Part shown: positions 7,854 to 16,310 of the stretch, piece by piece
Layout of the letters: every line of letters begins with the position of its first letter
How positions within the stretch are numbered: the stretch's first letter is position 1
Source: Paractinoplanes atraurantiacus
Lineage (GTDB): Bacteria > Actinomycetota > Actinomycetes > Mycobacteriales > Micromonosporaceae
NCBI RefSeq assembly: GCF_900215205.1
Contig: NZ_OBDY01000034.1
Location: forward strand, 60,953-124,952
DNA: 64,000 bases
Direction: 5' to 3'
The notes under the pieces: generated by a model
Told to the model about the DNA's origin: nothing
The model's database searches: none
What the model saw: the letters and a program-made list of their open reading frames with translations, nothing else
Program-made: the position numbers and the translations under genes

Positions 7854-9162
7854 GCAGGTCGGCCAGGGTGAAGCTGTCGCCGCGGGCGGGCAGGATCGGC
7901 GTCCAGTCCGCCTCCAGGCTCAGATAGCCGGCTGGGTCGGCCCGGAGCAGGCCGATCAGCACCTCGGCGACGATCCGCCCGCCGACCGGGCCGAGGCGGT
8001 CGCCGTCGCCGAGCAGCTCGGACTCCTTGAGGATGTAGAACCACAGCGGGATGCCGTGCGGCCACTCCTCGAGGACGAGCGGCTCGGCGCCGATCGCGCG
8101 CGCCACCGCCTCGCCGCTGGGCAGGCCGGTCGTCTCGCCGCGGAGCAGGTCGCGCACGGCCAGGGAGTGGTACGCGTCGGCGTCGACGGCCCCGGTGACC
8201 TGCACGGGCAATCCGATGAGGCTGGCCGCGAGGCGGCCGTCGAGGCGCTTGGCGCGCTGCGCGGGCGGGCGGCCGGGCACGTCGAAGATCTGTGCCAGGT
8301 CGATATGACGGCCGGGCTCCAGCGGGCCGAAGCCGACCAGGTCGGGAAAGAGCGGCACCTCCGGGCCACCCTCGACGAGCCGGTACGTGTGCCGGATCTG
8401 CCCATGCCCGTAGCGGAAGGCCGCATCGGCGAACTCCAGCGGGATGTACGCCTTCATCGGCTCCGGCGCGAACCAGCGGCCGCCGTTGGCCAGGACGTCG
8501 TCGACGAGCGGCGCGCCGACCAGGCGGGGCAGGAAGTCGTGCACGACGATCCACTGGTAGTGCCAGGTCAGCGTGATGCGCGCGCGTTCGTACACGTCCG
8601 CCTCGGAAACGCCGCCCTCGCGCAACCAGTCGACGATGCGGTTGTGCGCCTTGATGAGCGCGACGTGCAGCGTCAGAGCGAACCTGTGCACGTCGTTGCG
8701 CGGATCGCCGATCAGGGCGACGCCCTGGGGATTGCGTGGCACGTCGCCGTCGACGGCGAGGAACTTGGCCGGATCGTTCACGTCGAACAGGAACGGCGAG
8801 CCGATCGGGCCGTCCGAGTAGAGCATCTCCAGGTTGAGCTTGGGCGTGCGGGCGTTCTTGAGCGCCTCGGGGTCGATGCCGCCGGCCAGCGGGGAGCGGT
8901 CGGCGGTGATGTCGTGTGCGATCAGCTGGCCGAAGAAGGGCCAGCCGGCCGCACCGGCCGCGTCGTCGCCGCCCGGGTTCAGCTCGTCCAGCAGCGGCGC
9001 CGCGTCGCAGATCCCGCCGGTGTCGCCGGCGCGCATCAGCAGCTTCGGGTCGGAACCCAGCGGCTCCAGGCCCGGGAACATACGGCCGTACCGGGCCGGC
9101 CCGGTCGGGCGGTCGACGGCGCGGACGAGGCTGAGGCAGTGGTCGCGGGTGGGAAGGGTCAT
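7843..9162 (-). CDS. Animal-type haem peroxidase family protein
   Basis: Protein of 439 residues with the landmarks of the peroxidase-cyclooxygenase superfamily. The distal haem site is FFGQLIAHDIT (His83, Asp84), the Arg region is IGDPRNDVHRFALTLH (Arg154), then comes the helix VALIKAHNRIVDWL, and the proximal haem ligand is AFRYGHGQI (His253). Members oxidise halides or phenolics with hydrogen peroxide. No signal peptide is seen, so a cytoplasmic location is likely. The Glu that forms an ester link to haem in mammalian enzymes is not evident after Arg154, where Val/His occur instead, which fits a bacterial member with non-covalent or differently bound haem. The start overlaps the stop of the upstream TetR gene by four bases, so the two are translated as a pair. 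Confidence 0.82.
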   Translation of the reverse strand: MTLPTRDHCLSLVRAVDRPTGPARYGRMFPGLEPLGSDPKLLMRAGDTGGICDAAPLLDELNPGGDDAAGAAGWPFFGQLIAHDITADRSPLAGGIDPEALKNARTPKLNLEMLYSDGPIGSPFLFDVNDPAKFLAVDGDVPRNPQGVALIGDPRNDVHRFALTLHVALIKAHNRIVDWLREGGVSEADVYERARITLTWHYQWIVVHDFLPRLVGAPLVDDVLANGGRWFAPEPMKAYIPLEFADAAFRYGHGQIRHTYRLVEGGPEVPLFPDLVGFGPLEPGRHIDLAQIFDVPGRPPAQRAKRLDGRLAASLIGLPVQVTGAVDADAYHSLAVRDLLRGETTGLPSGEAVARAIGAEPLVLEEWPHGIPLWFYILKESELLGDGDRLGPVGGRIVAEVLIGLLRADPAGYLSLEADWTPILPARGDSFTLADLLIP

Positions 9163-9707
9163 GCCCTCTGAGACCGGGCGGCATCCTGTTTCGTGACGAG
9201 CGTGATCAGCGCCTCGACGTCGTCGCCGTCCATCGGCTCGCCGGTCATGCCCATGCGGTGCAACAGGGTGCCGACCACGACGTCGATGATGAAGAGCACC
9301 TCCCGCTCCGCCATGCCGAGCGTCTCCTCGATCGCGATCCGGTACGGATCCTGGAGCTGGGCCGACAGGATCTCCCGCAGCGAAGGATCGTTGACGGCAT
9401 CGGTGAAGACACCGGCGAACGCGGCCCCGATGCCCGGCTCGCCGATCTTCGCGGCGATCCAGCGGACGGCCCCGGCCAGGATCTCCTCCCGGCTCGCGCC
9501 GGTCAGCGGCGCCGGCCCGAACGCGTCGACCAGGCAGGCGGTGAGCAGGGCGCCCTTGGTGGGCCAGCGGCGATAGACGGTCGTCTTCGCGATTCCCGCC
9601 TCGGCGGCGATCCGGTCGACGGTGGCCCGGGCGTACCCGAGCTCGTGGACCGTCTTGAGCGTCGCCGCGAAGACCTCGGCGTCGATGCCGGTACGGGGTC
9701 TGGCCAT
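9159..9707 (-). CDS. TetR/AcrR-family regulator coupled to the haem peroxidase
   Basis: Protein of 182 residues. The N-terminus MARPRTGIDAEVFAATL leads into a TetR helix-turn-helix (ATVDRIAAEAGIAKTTVYRR) and the signature WPTKGALLTA. The C-terminal part (GAVRWIAAKIGEPGIGAAFA) matches the TetR_C_11-like ligand domain common in actinomycetes. It is the first gene of an operon with the haem peroxidase (ATGA overlap at 9159-9162) and is divergent from an esterase/hydrolase pair. An inverted repeat at 9726-9759 between the divergent starts is the likely operator, so the protein probably controls both directions. Ligand unknown. Confidence 0.87.
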   Translation of the reverse strand: MARPRTGIDAEVFAATLKTVHELGYARATVDRIAAEAGIAKTTVYRRWPTKGALLTACLVDAFGPAPLTGASREEILAGAVRWIAAKIGEPGIGAAFAGVFTDAVNDPSLREILSAQLQDPYRIAIEETLGMAEREVLFIIDVVVGTLLHRMGMTGEPMDGDDVEALITLVTKQDAARSQRA

Positions 9708-9725
9708 GCCGCCACCCTAGCAGTT

Positions 9726-9759
9726 ACGCTACTTCAAGTTTCGATACCGAAGGTAGCGT
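9726..9759. promoter_or_regulatory. Inverted repeat, candidate TetR operator in the divergent promoter
   Basis: ACGCTAC at 9726-9732 and GTAGCGT at 9753-9759 are exact complements, flanked by further partial symmetry (TTC and GAA inside the arms). The repeat lies between the TetR start (9707) and the hydrolase start (9777), in a locally AT-richer stretch suited to overlapping promoters. Confidence 0.55.
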
Positions 9760-9776
9760 TATTGGCTGGAGGAGAC

Positions 9777-10727
9777 ATGCTCGGAATCCGTGTCCTGTCC
9801 GCGCTGCGCGAGGAACCGGACTGGCCGGCGATGACACCCGCGAAGCTCCGTTCGCTCAGCGAGGCGGAGAACCGGAAGCGCTCGTCGCGGCTGTCGCGAT
9901 TGGTGACGGGATTTCCCGCCCGCGGCGTCGTGATCCACTGGCAGGACGTCACGCTGCCCGATCGCGTGGTGCGAGTGCGCGTCTACCGCCCGTCCGGCGG
10001 GAAACTGCCGCTGGTGCTGCACGTGCACGGCGGCGGCTTCGTCGGCACGGCCGTGCAGAGCGACTGGATCAACAGTCATCTCGCGGCCCGCCTGCCGGCC
10101 GTTGTGGTGTCGGTCGAGCACCGCCTCGTCTCGTTCGAGACCCCGCTGGCGGCGGCCGTCGAGGACGGCTGGGAGGTGCTGAACCAGGCGCTGACCTGGG
10201 ATGACGTCGACCCGTCGCGGGTCGCCCTGTTCGGCGAGAGCGCCGGCGGGGTGGTCGCCGCGATGATCGCCCTTCGCGCGGGCCCGGCGATCCGGGCCCA
10301 GGTGCTGGTCAACCCGTGCGTCGATCTGACCGCGACCGCGCTCGGCTACCCCTCGATGCGGGAACACGCCGACAGCCCGACTCTCACCCTGACCCAGATG
10401 AAGTTCTTCCTCCGGCTGGCCGTCCCGGACGGCGCGGATCCCCTCGCCGTGTCACCGCTGCACGCCGTAGAGCACAGCGGCGCCGCCCCGGCGCTCATCG
10501 TGGTGCCCACGCTCGACCCGGTGGCCGACCAGGGCCGCGCGTACGCCCACCGGCTCCGCGCGGCCGGTGTCCCGGCCGAGGTGGCCGAGCATCCCGGCGC
10601 GCCGCACGCGTTCGTCAGCACACCCGGCCTCGTCCGGAAGGCCCGGGCCGCCCGGTCCGAGATCACCGGCTTTCTCCGGGGCCGCCTCACGCCCCACCGC
10701 CCGGAAGTACGAAGATCGCAAGCATGA
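9777..10727 (+). CDS. Alpha/beta hydrolase, hormone-sensitive-lipase family esterase
   Basis: Protein of 316 residues. The oxyanion-hole motif HGGG stands at residues 84-87, the nucleophile elbow GESAGG has Ser155, and the acid and base are likely Asp247 (PTLDPVADQ) and His277 (GAPHAFV). This arrangement is that of the HSL/class IV esterases, which cleave short acyl esters in the cytoplasm. A long upstream open frame exists, but the ATG at 9777 is preceded by GGAGGAG six bases away and begins the homologous region. The gene is divergent from the TetR/peroxidase operon and overlaps the next hydrolase gene by four bases (ATGA), so the two esterases are likely coexpressed under TetR control. Confidence 0.85.
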   Translation: MLGIRVLSALREEPDWPAMTPAKLRSLSEAENRKRSSRLSRLVTGFPARGVVIHWQDVTLPDRVVRVRVYRPSGGKLPLVLHVHGGGFVGTAVQSDWINSHLAARLPAVVVSVEHRLVSFETPLAAAVEDGWEVLNQALTWDDVDPSRVALFGESAGGVVAAMIALRAGPAIRAQVLVNPCVDLTATALGYPSMREHADSPTLTLTQMKFFLRLAVPDGADPLAVSPLHAVEHSGAAPALIVVPTLDPVADQGRAYAHRLRAAGVPAEVAEHPGAPHAFVSTPGLVRKARAARSEITGFLRGRLTPHRPEVRRSQA

Positions 10728-11494
10728 CCGAGCAACTGTCCGCCCTTCACCAGAACCTCGTCGACACCGTGCCGGCCGGCGCGGGCACCCGCATCGAGGA
10801 CGAGACCGTCGCCTACGAGCACGACGGTCAACCCCTTCAGGGGTACGCCGTCCACGACACCGCCGTCACCGACCGCAAGCCCGCGGTCATCGTCGTCCAC
10901 GACTGGACGGGCCTGCGGGAGTACCCGAAGGCCCGCGCGCAGATGCTCGCCCGCCTCGGCTACTTCGCGTTCGCCGCCGACATCTACGGCGCCGGCGTCA
11001 CCTTCGACAACGACGAGCAGTCGGCCGCCGAGGCCGGCAAGTACTACGGCGACCTCGGGCTGATGCGGGCCCGCGTGCGGGCCGCGTACGACGTCGTCGC
11101 CCAGGACCCGCGCGTCGACCCGGACCGCATCGTGGTCCTCGGCTACTGCTTCGGCGGCAGCGCCGCCGTGGAGTTCGCGCGCACCGGCGCCCCGCTCGCC
11201 GGCGCCGTCTCGTTCCACGGCAGCCTGGTCACCCACGAGCCGGCCGACGTCGCCGCCATCACCGCCCCGCTGCTCATCCTCACCGGCGCCGCCGACCCCG
11301 TGGTGCCGGACGCGGCGGTGCAGAAGTTCGCCGACGAGCTGCGCACCCGCGACGACCTCGACTGGCAGATCACCCTCTACTCGGGCGCCCAGCACGCGTA
11401 CACGCTGCCCGGCATTCCCCCGTACCACGAGAAGGCCGACAAGCGCAGCTGGCGCGAGTTGGAGAACTTCCTGGAAGAGGTCTTCACCGCCTGA
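10724..11494 (+). CDS. Dienelactone hydrolase family protein
   Basis: Protein of 256 residues. The catalytic Cys of the dienelactone hydrolase family is in GYCFGG (Cys142), with Asp191 (GAADPVVP) and His224 (GAQHAYT) completing the triad. The early VVHDWTGLREYPKARA is also typical. Family members open lactones or hydrolyse related carboxylic esters; a role in chlorocatechol breakdown cannot be assumed. Translation is coupled to the upstream esterase by the ATGA overlap. A strong hairpin just after the stop (11500-11533) probably ends this two-gene transcript. Confidence 0.87.
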   Translation: MTEQLSALHQNLVDTVPAGAGTRIEDETVAYEHDGQPLQGYAVHDTAVTDRKPAVIVVHDWTGLREYPKARAQMLARLGYFAFAADIYGAGVTFDNDEQSAAEAGKYYGDLGLMRARVRAAYDVVAQDPRVDPDRIVVLGYCFGGSAAVEFARTGAPLAGAVSFHGSLVTHEPADVAAITAPLLILTGAADPVVPDAAVQKFADELRTRDDLDWQITLYSGAQHAYTLPGIPPYHEKADKRSWRELENFLEEVFTA

Positions 11495-11499
11495 CGGTT

Positions 11500-11533
11500 C
11501 CGGCCCGGCGGCACAGATGTGCCGCCGGGCCGG
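11500..11533. terminator. Bidirectional hairpin between convergent genes
   Basis: Perfect 14-base arms (11500-11513 and 11520-11533, all G/C but for one A/T pair) around a 6-base loop. It lies between the stops of the dienelactone hydrolase (+) and the beta-propeller protein (-). There is no T-tract, as is common in actinomycetes. Confidence 0.8.
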
Positions 11534-11546
11534 TCATCGGATCGTG

Positions 11547-12716
11547 TCAGCTGCCGCTGCCGCGCATCGACAGGGTGCGGTCGCTGATCGAGCCGCTGTC
11601 GTTGAGGTCCCAGCGCGTGCCGGCCGCGAAGACCGTGGGACCGGCGGTGGCGGCGACCGAGTAGAGCAGGCCGCCGATCTCCTGCCGCGGCACGGTCTCG
11701 TTCGTGAACGCGGTGCCGCTCCAGCGCTGAACCATGGGCTGGGTCCGGCCGCCGGCCGAGCTGTAACCGACCGCCCAGACTCCGGAGGCGGTGCCGGACA
11801 CGCCGTACAGAATGTTGTTTCCGGCCCCGCCGACAGGCGCGGTGGGAACCTCGCTCCAGACGGAGCCGTTCCAGTGGTAGGCGACCGGGGTGGCGTAGCC
11901 GTTCTTCGAGCCGACGGCCCACACGTCGGTCGCGGACAGAGCGGTGACCGAGTGCAGGAACGTTCCGGTGCCCGACTCGGGCAACGGGCTCCGCACCCAG
12001 CTGACGCCGTTGTAGTGGACGGCGAGCGGATGAGCCAGCACGCCCTTCTCGCCGGTGTTCGAGTAGTAGCCGACCGCCCAGATGTCGTTCGCCGCGGTGC
12101 CGGCGACGCCCTCCAGCGAGGTGCCGGACGTTCCCGGGTCCGGCGCGGTGACCTGGGTCCACGCGGTCCCGTTCCAGTGCAGCATCAGGGCCTCGCCGTG
12201 CAGGGAGCTGTCGTAGTACCAGCCGACCGCCCAGGCATCGGTGGCGGAGACGGCTTTCACGCCGTACAACTGCCGGAAGTTGGTTCCGGGTTGCGGCGTG
12301 GCGACGGCCGACCAGGACGTGCCGTTCCACCGCAGGGCGAGGGCGTTGCGCGGGGCGCCGTTCACGCCGGGCGACCCGTTGGCGTATCCCACCGCCCACG
12401 CGCTGCTCGCCGAGGCGGCGTCGACGTCGCGCAACTCGTTGTAGTAGTCGGTGGCGTTCGGGCTCGTCACCGTCGACCAGGACGTGCCGTTCCAGCGCTC
12501 GATCAAGGTGCGCGGTGCGGCCCGGCCGGTGTCGTACCAACTGCCGACCGCCCACGCGGAGGAGGCCGACAACGCGGCACTGCCGTAGAGCTCGTTGGCG
12601 ACAGTGCCCCGATCGGATGTGCTCAGCACGGTCCAGGACGTGGCCGCTTGGGCCGGCGCGGCGGCGGCCGCCACGAGCACCAGGCTCGTCCCCGCGGCGC
12701 CGAGAATGCGTAACAT
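11547..12716 (-). CDS. Secreted repeat protein, likely beta-propeller
   Basis: Protein of 389 residues with a Sec signal peptide (MLRILGAAGTSLVLVAAAAA, cleavage near AQA-AT). The mature part is six to seven repeats of about 50-60 residues. Each has a strand SAWAVG or similar (ASSAWAVGS, ATDAWAVGW, ANDIWAVGY, ATDVWAVGS, ASGVWAVGY) and a second strand HWNGT-W or RWNGTSWS. This resembles Kelch/WD-type propellers of cell-surface or extracellular proteins in actinomycetes. No enzyme motif is seen. Start at 12716 has AAAGGAG six bases upstream. Function unknown; adhesion or ligand binding is a guess. Confidence 0.75.
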   Translation of the reverse strand: MLRILGAAGTSLVLVAAAAAPAQAATSWTVLSTSDRGTVANELYGSAALSASSAWAVGSWYDTGRAAPRTLIERWNGTSWSTVTSPNATDYYNELRDVDAASASSAWAVGYANGSPGVNGAPRNALALRWNGTSWSAVATPQPGTNFRQLYGVKAVSATDAWAVGWYYDSSLHGEALMLHWNGTAWTQVTAPDPGTSGTSLEGVAGTAANDIWAVGYYSNTGEKGVLAHPLAVHYNGVSWVRSPLPESGTGTFLHSVTALSATDVWAVGSKNGYATPVAYHWNGSVWSEVPTAPVGGAGNNILYGVSGTASGVWAVGYSSAGGRTQPMVQRWSGTAFTNETVPRQEIGGLLYSVAATAGPTVFAAGTRWDLNDSGSISDRTLSMRGSGS

Positions 12717-12826
12717 GTCGCTCCTTTGCCGTTGCCGGGCGACCGGGTGCGGCCCGGCCGCCATCCGTCGGCGGACGATGGCACGGAGCGCTGGAACGGC
12801 GCTGACGCGACGCTGAAAAAGCCGCG

Positions 12827-13270
12827 CTACCGGCCGCGGGCGCGCAGGAGGATGTCGGCGATCAGGGCCAGGATCCCGACCGCGAAGACGACGGTGACGG
12901 TGGTGGTCACCACGGCGGCCCGGGCGGCGACGGCCATCGGGGCCCGCCACGCCTTGCGTGGTGGGGGACGGACGGCCAGGCGGGCGGCCAACTCGCCGAA
13001 GAGCTCGGCCTCGCGGCCGGGGCCGCTGCGCCCGTCGCGCACGGTCAGGCCGTCGCAGAGATCACGAGCTTCACCCATTTCCCGTACGCGCCCGAGCACG
13101 GCATCGTGGCTACGCGCGTCGCCCACCGTTCCCGTCAGGATGACGACGCCGTTCTGCACGTCGACGGTCACGCCGTCGTGCCCGGTGAGCGCGGCGGCCA
13201 CCCGGCGGGCGAGGCGGCTGTCGGCCGGCGCCGGATCCTCCGGTGGCGGCTCGGCGAAGAAGTGCGTCAT
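12827..13270 (-). CDS. BON-domain membrane protein at the end of the Mrp operon
   Basis: Protein of 147 residues. Residues 20-75 (LARRVAAALTGHDGVTVDVQ, then NGVVILTGTV and ARSHDAVLGRVREM) form a BON domain, a fold that associates with membranes or phospholipids. Residues about 112-138 are one transmembrane helix followed by a short basic tail. Its ATG overlaps the stop of mnhG by four bases, so it is translated with the antiporter. BON proteins are linked to osmotic or envelope stress in other bacteria. A helper or stress role for the antiporter here is inference. Confidence 0.7.
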   Translation of the reverse strand: MTHFFAEPPPEDPAPADSRLARRVAAALTGHDGVTVDVQNGVVILTGTVGDARSHDAVLGRVREMGEARDLCDGLTVRDGRSGPGREAELFGELAARLAVRPPPRKAWRAPMAVAARAAVVTTTVTVVFAVGILALIADILLRARGR

Positions 13271-13608
13271 GGCCGCTCGTCGGCGGTGGCCAGTTCGTCG
13301 GTGACCAGCAGGTCGGAGCGGGCCATTCCGGCCCGGTAGCCGGCGCGGCCGACCATGTGGGCGGCCACCGGGGCGGTCGCCATTCCGAAGACGGCGACGA
13401 GGATCAGCGTGGTGACGTCGACGATGTCGCGCAGCCGCAGGCCGCAGCCCAGCAGTACCAGCAGCAGGCCGAGCACCTGAGGCTTGGTGGCGGCGTGCAT
13501 CCGCGACAACAGGTCGGGAAAGCGCAGCAGCGCCACCCCGGCCGAGAGGCTGAGCAGCGCCCCGACCACCAGGCAGGCCGCCGCCACCACGTCCAGAACG
13601 CCGCTCAT
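13267..13608 (-). CDS. mnhG: Mrp cation/proton antiporter subunit G
   Basis: Protein of 113 residues with three hydrophobic segments. The family sequence LLRFPDLLSRMHAATKPQVLG, characteristic of MrpG/PhaG/MnhG, is at about residues 27-47. It is one of the small subunits of the membrane Mrp complex that exchanges Na+ or K+ for protons. The start overlaps the mnhF stop by four bases, and the stop overlaps the BON gene start. Confidence 0.92.
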   Translation of the reverse strand: MSGVLDVVAAACLVVGALLSLSAGVALLRFPDLLSRMHAATKPQVLGLLLVLLGCGLRLRDIVDVTTLILVAVFGMATAPVAAHMVGRAGYRAGMARSDLLVTDELATADERP

Positions 13609-13889
13609 CGACGCCCCCTCGGCGCGGAGGCCGCGGAGGCCGCGGAAGTGAAGCGGGCGACGCTGACGGCGCCGGTGAAACCCAGGATGGACAGGACGAC
13701 GAGGATGGGCAGGCCGGTCGCGTCGCGGGAGAAGGCGGCCTCGGCGGCGATGGCCATCACGATGACCGCCAGCAGCACGTCGGTGGCGACGATGCGGTCG
13801 AGGACGGACGGCCCTCGGACGACGCGGATCAGGGCCAGGCCGGCGCCCAGGGCGAGCAGGGAAGTGACCAGCACGGCGATGACTGTCAT
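13605..13889 (-). CDS. mnhF: Mrp cation/proton antiporter subunit F
   Basis: Protein of 94 residues, MTVIAVLVTSLLALGAGLAL, with three transmembrane helices and the subunit F motif IRVVRGPSVLDRIVATDVL. The frame is open further upstream, but the ATG at 13889 has AAGGAG ten bases before it and overlaps the end of mnhE by four bases. It is part of the multi-subunit antiporter encoded by this operon. The C-terminus is Ala/Ser-rich. Confidence 0.9.
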   Translation of the reverse strand: MTVIAVLVTSLLALGAGLALIRVVRGPSVLDRIVATDVLLAVIVMAIAAEAAFSRDATGLPILVVLSILGFTGAVSVARFTSAASAASAPRGRR

Positions 13890-14428
13890 GTCGGCGGCTC
13901 CTTGATGGCGCGGCGCTCGGCCGGTGAGCCGAACGCCTGGACGATGCGGCGTTCCAGGTCGAGCACGTCGCGGCGGAAACGGTCGGCGCCGGCCGCGTCC
14001 CGCACCCCGAGCACGTGCACGTAGAGCACCCCGCGCTCCCGGTCCGCCTCGACGATGAGGCTTCCGGGCACCAGCGACACGGCCTCGGCGGTCAGGGTCA
14101 GGCCGAGATCGGACGGGACCTTCAGGGGTACGGCGATGACCGCGCTGCGCGGCACGTGCCCGAACCGGAAGGCGAGCGAGGACACCTGCACGCTCGCCAC
14201 GACCAGGTCCTTGGCGAAGCGCCCGGCGAAGCGCAGCACCCCGAGCGGGTGTATCCGCCCCGCGTAGGTCACCGCGGGAAGCGGGAAGACGGTCAGGACC
14301 ACGACGGCCACCAGCGCCCCGCCCACCATCGTCAACGGGGTGAACGAGCCCCACAGCAGCACCCAGATCGCGGTCAGCCCGAGCGCCGCGATGGCCCGGT
14401 CCCGCCACCGTCCCCGTGCCGGGCTCAT
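13886..14428 (-). CDS. mnhE: Mrp cation/proton antiporter subunit E
   Basis: Protein of 180 residues. Two membrane segments near the N-terminus (ALGLTAIWVLLWGSFTPLTM, then GALVAVVVLTVFPLP) are followed by the soluble MrpE domain with LTLTAEAVSLVPGSLIVEAD, the best-conserved part of the family. The open frame runs on upstream through mnhD on another frame; the ATG at 14428, overlapping mnhD by four bases, is the natural start. It is needed for assembly of the Mrp complex in other bacteria. Confidence 0.9.
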   Translation of the reverse strand: MSPARGRWRDRAIAALGLTAIWVLLWGSFTPLTMVGGALVAVVVLTVFPLPAVTYAGRIHPLGVLRFAGRFAKDLVVASVQVSSLAFRFGHVPRSAVIAVPLKVPSDLGLTLTAEAVSLVPGSLIVEADRERGVLYVHVLGVRDAAGADRFRRDVLDLERRIVQAFGSPAERRAIKEPPT

Positions 14429-15924
14429 CGCGGGCCCCCGAAGACGGCCTCGACGTAGCCGGAACGTTCCAGCAGGCCACCGGCGGCCTGGTCGCCGATC
14501 TCGAAGAGCGGGCCGGCGACGACCGTGAGGCCCACGCCCAGCACGACCAGCGCCAGCGTCGAGCCCACCATCAGCGGCGGCAGCGGGCTCCGGGCGGGCG
14601 CCGACGCGGGCGGGACCCTCCAGAAGGCCAGGTTCCAGACGCGGGCCACGGCGTAGAGGGTGAGCAGGCTCGTGGCCAGGCCACCGGCGATGAGCAGCCA
14701 GGCCAGCACCCCGCCGTCGGCCGCGCCGGCCTGGACCAGGCCCAGCTTGCCGATGAAGCCGGAGAACGGCGGGATCCCGGCCAGGTTGAGGGCCGGCACC
14801 AGGAACAGGACGGCCAGCACGGGGGAGAGCCGCGCGAGGCCGCCGAGCCGGTCCAGCGCGGTGCTGCCGCCGCGTTTCTCGATGAGTCCGGTGGCCAGGA
14901 ACAGCGTGGTCTGGATGGTGATGTGGTGGACCACGTAGAAGATGGCGCTGGACAGGCCCAGCTGCGTGGTCAGGCCGACCCCGAACAGCAGGTAGCCGAT
15001 GTGGCTGACCAGGGTGAACGACAGCAGGCGCTTGATGTCGGACTGCGCGACCGCGCCGAGGATGCCGACGACCATCGTCAGCAGGGCGAGGATGAGCAGC
15101 ACGACGGCCGCGCGCCCGCCGGGGAACAGCAGGGTTTCGGTGCGGATGATGGCGTACACACCGACCTTGGTCAGAAGGCCGGCGAAGACGGCCGTGACCG
15201 GCGCGGGCGCGGTCGGATAACTGTCGGGCAGCCACGACGACAGCGGGAAGACCGCGGCCTTGATGCCGAAGGCGAGCAGCAGCATGCCCTGCAGCATCAG
15301 GCGCAGGCCGTCCGGCAGCTCGTCCAGCCGCTCGACCAGGTGGGCCATGGTCAGTGTGCCGGTGGCCGCGTAGATGAGGCCGATCGCGGTCAGGAAGATG
15401 ACCGACGACAGGAGGCTGACGACGACGTACGTGATGCCGGCCCGGATCCTGTTCTCGGTGCCGCCGAGCGTCAGCAGGACATAGCTGGCGACCAGCAGGA
15501 TCTCGAATCCGACGTAGAGGTTGAAGAGGTCGCCGGCCAGGAAGGCGTTGGTGACACCGGCCGTGAGCACCAGATACGTCGGGTGGTAGACCGACAGCGG
15601 CGTCTCCTCGTGCCCGTCGGCCATGCCCTGGCCGATCGAGTAGACGAGCACGCACACCGTCATGGTGGCGGAGACCACCAGCATCAGCGCCGCCAACTGG
15701 TCGGCGACGAGCACGATGCCGAGCGGGGCGGCCCAGCCGCCGACCGTCACGACCATCGAGCCGCCGGTGGTGGTGAGCCAGAGCAGGGCGGCCGACACGA
15801 TGACGGTGGCCGTGAGGACGGTCAGGCTCACGGTCCGCTGCGCGCGCGGCCGGCCGGCCATCATCAGGGTCAGCGCCGCGCCGATCAGCGGCATGACGAC
15901 GGGCAGGGGCACGAGCCAAGTCAT
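14425..15924 (-). CDS. mnhD: Mrp cation/proton antiporter subunit D
   Basis: Protein of 499 residues, about 14 transmembrane helices, of the NuoM/NuoN-like proton-channel family. Conserved features are NLYVGFEILLVASY (with the essential membrane Glu), the KAAVFPLSSWLPDSYPTAP segment with the broken-helix Lys and Pro, and IKRLLSFTLVSHIGY. The ATG at 15924 gives MTWLVPLPVVMPLIG. It overlaps mnhC upstream and mnhE downstream by four bases each. Subunit D and subunit A are the two ion-translocating modules of the complex. Confidence 0.93.
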   Translation of the reverse strand: MTWLVPLPVVMPLIGAALTLMMAGRPRAQRTVSLTVLTATVIVSAALLWLTTTGGSMVVTVGGWAAPLGIVLVADQLAALMLVVSATMTVCVLVYSIGQGMADGHEETPLSVYHPTYLVLTAGVTNAFLAGDLFNLYVGFEILLVASYVLLTLGGTENRIRAGITYVVVSLLSSVIFLTAIGLIYAATGTLTMAHLVERLDELPDGLRLMLQGMLLLAFGIKAAVFPLSSWLPDSYPTAPAPVTAVFAGLLTKVGVYAIIRTETLLFPGGRAAVVLLILALLTMVVGILGAVAQSDIKRLLSFTLVSHIGYLLFGVGLTTQLGLSSAIFYVVHHITIQTTLFLATGLIEKRGGSTALDRLGGLARLSPVLAVLFLVPALNLAGIPPFSGFIGKLGLVQAGAADGGVLAWLLIAGGLATSLLTLYAVARVWNLAFWRVPPASAPARSPLPPLMVGSTLALVVLGVGLTVVAGPLFEIGDQAAGGLLERSGYVEAVFGGPR

Positions 15925-16310
15925 CGGTCGTCCTCGGTTCCGGAACCCTGGTCGGTCTCGGCCAGGCGCATGATGCGTTGGTCCTCCACGTCGTCCTGCA
16001 CCTCGTCGTGCCCGGCCATGGCCCAGCTGCGATAGGCCAGGGCCAGCAGGAAGGCGGTCATGCCGAGCGTGATGACGATCGCGGTGAGAATCATGATCTG
16101 GGGGAGCGGGTCGGCCATGTCCCGCTCGTTCGCGGCGCCGACGATCGGCGGCGCCCCGGCCTTGCCGCCCAGCAGGATGAGCAGGTTGACGCCGTTGCCG
16201 AGCAGGATCATCCCCATCAGCACGCGGGTGAGGCTGCGCTCGAGGAGCATCGCGACACCGGCCGCGAAGAGCACGCCGACGATGACGACGTAGACCAGGT
16301 TCGGAGTCAT
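15921..16310 (-). CDS. mnhC: Mrp cation/proton antiporter subunit C
   Basis: Protein of 129 residues, homologous to NuoK, with three helices. The motif SLTRVLMGMILLGNGVNLLI (about residues 26-45) and DPLPQIMILTAIVITLGMTA (67-86) are the family signatures. The C-terminal 30 residues are acidic and probably cytoplasmic. Four-base overlaps couple it to mnhA and mnhD. Confidence 0.93.
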   Translation of the reverse strand: MTPNLVYVVIVGVLFAAGVAMLLERSLTRVLMGMILLGNGVNLLILLGGKAGAPPIVGAANERDMADPLPQIMILTAIVITLGMTAFLLALAYRSWAMAGHDEVQDDVEDQRIMRLAETDQGSGTEDDR

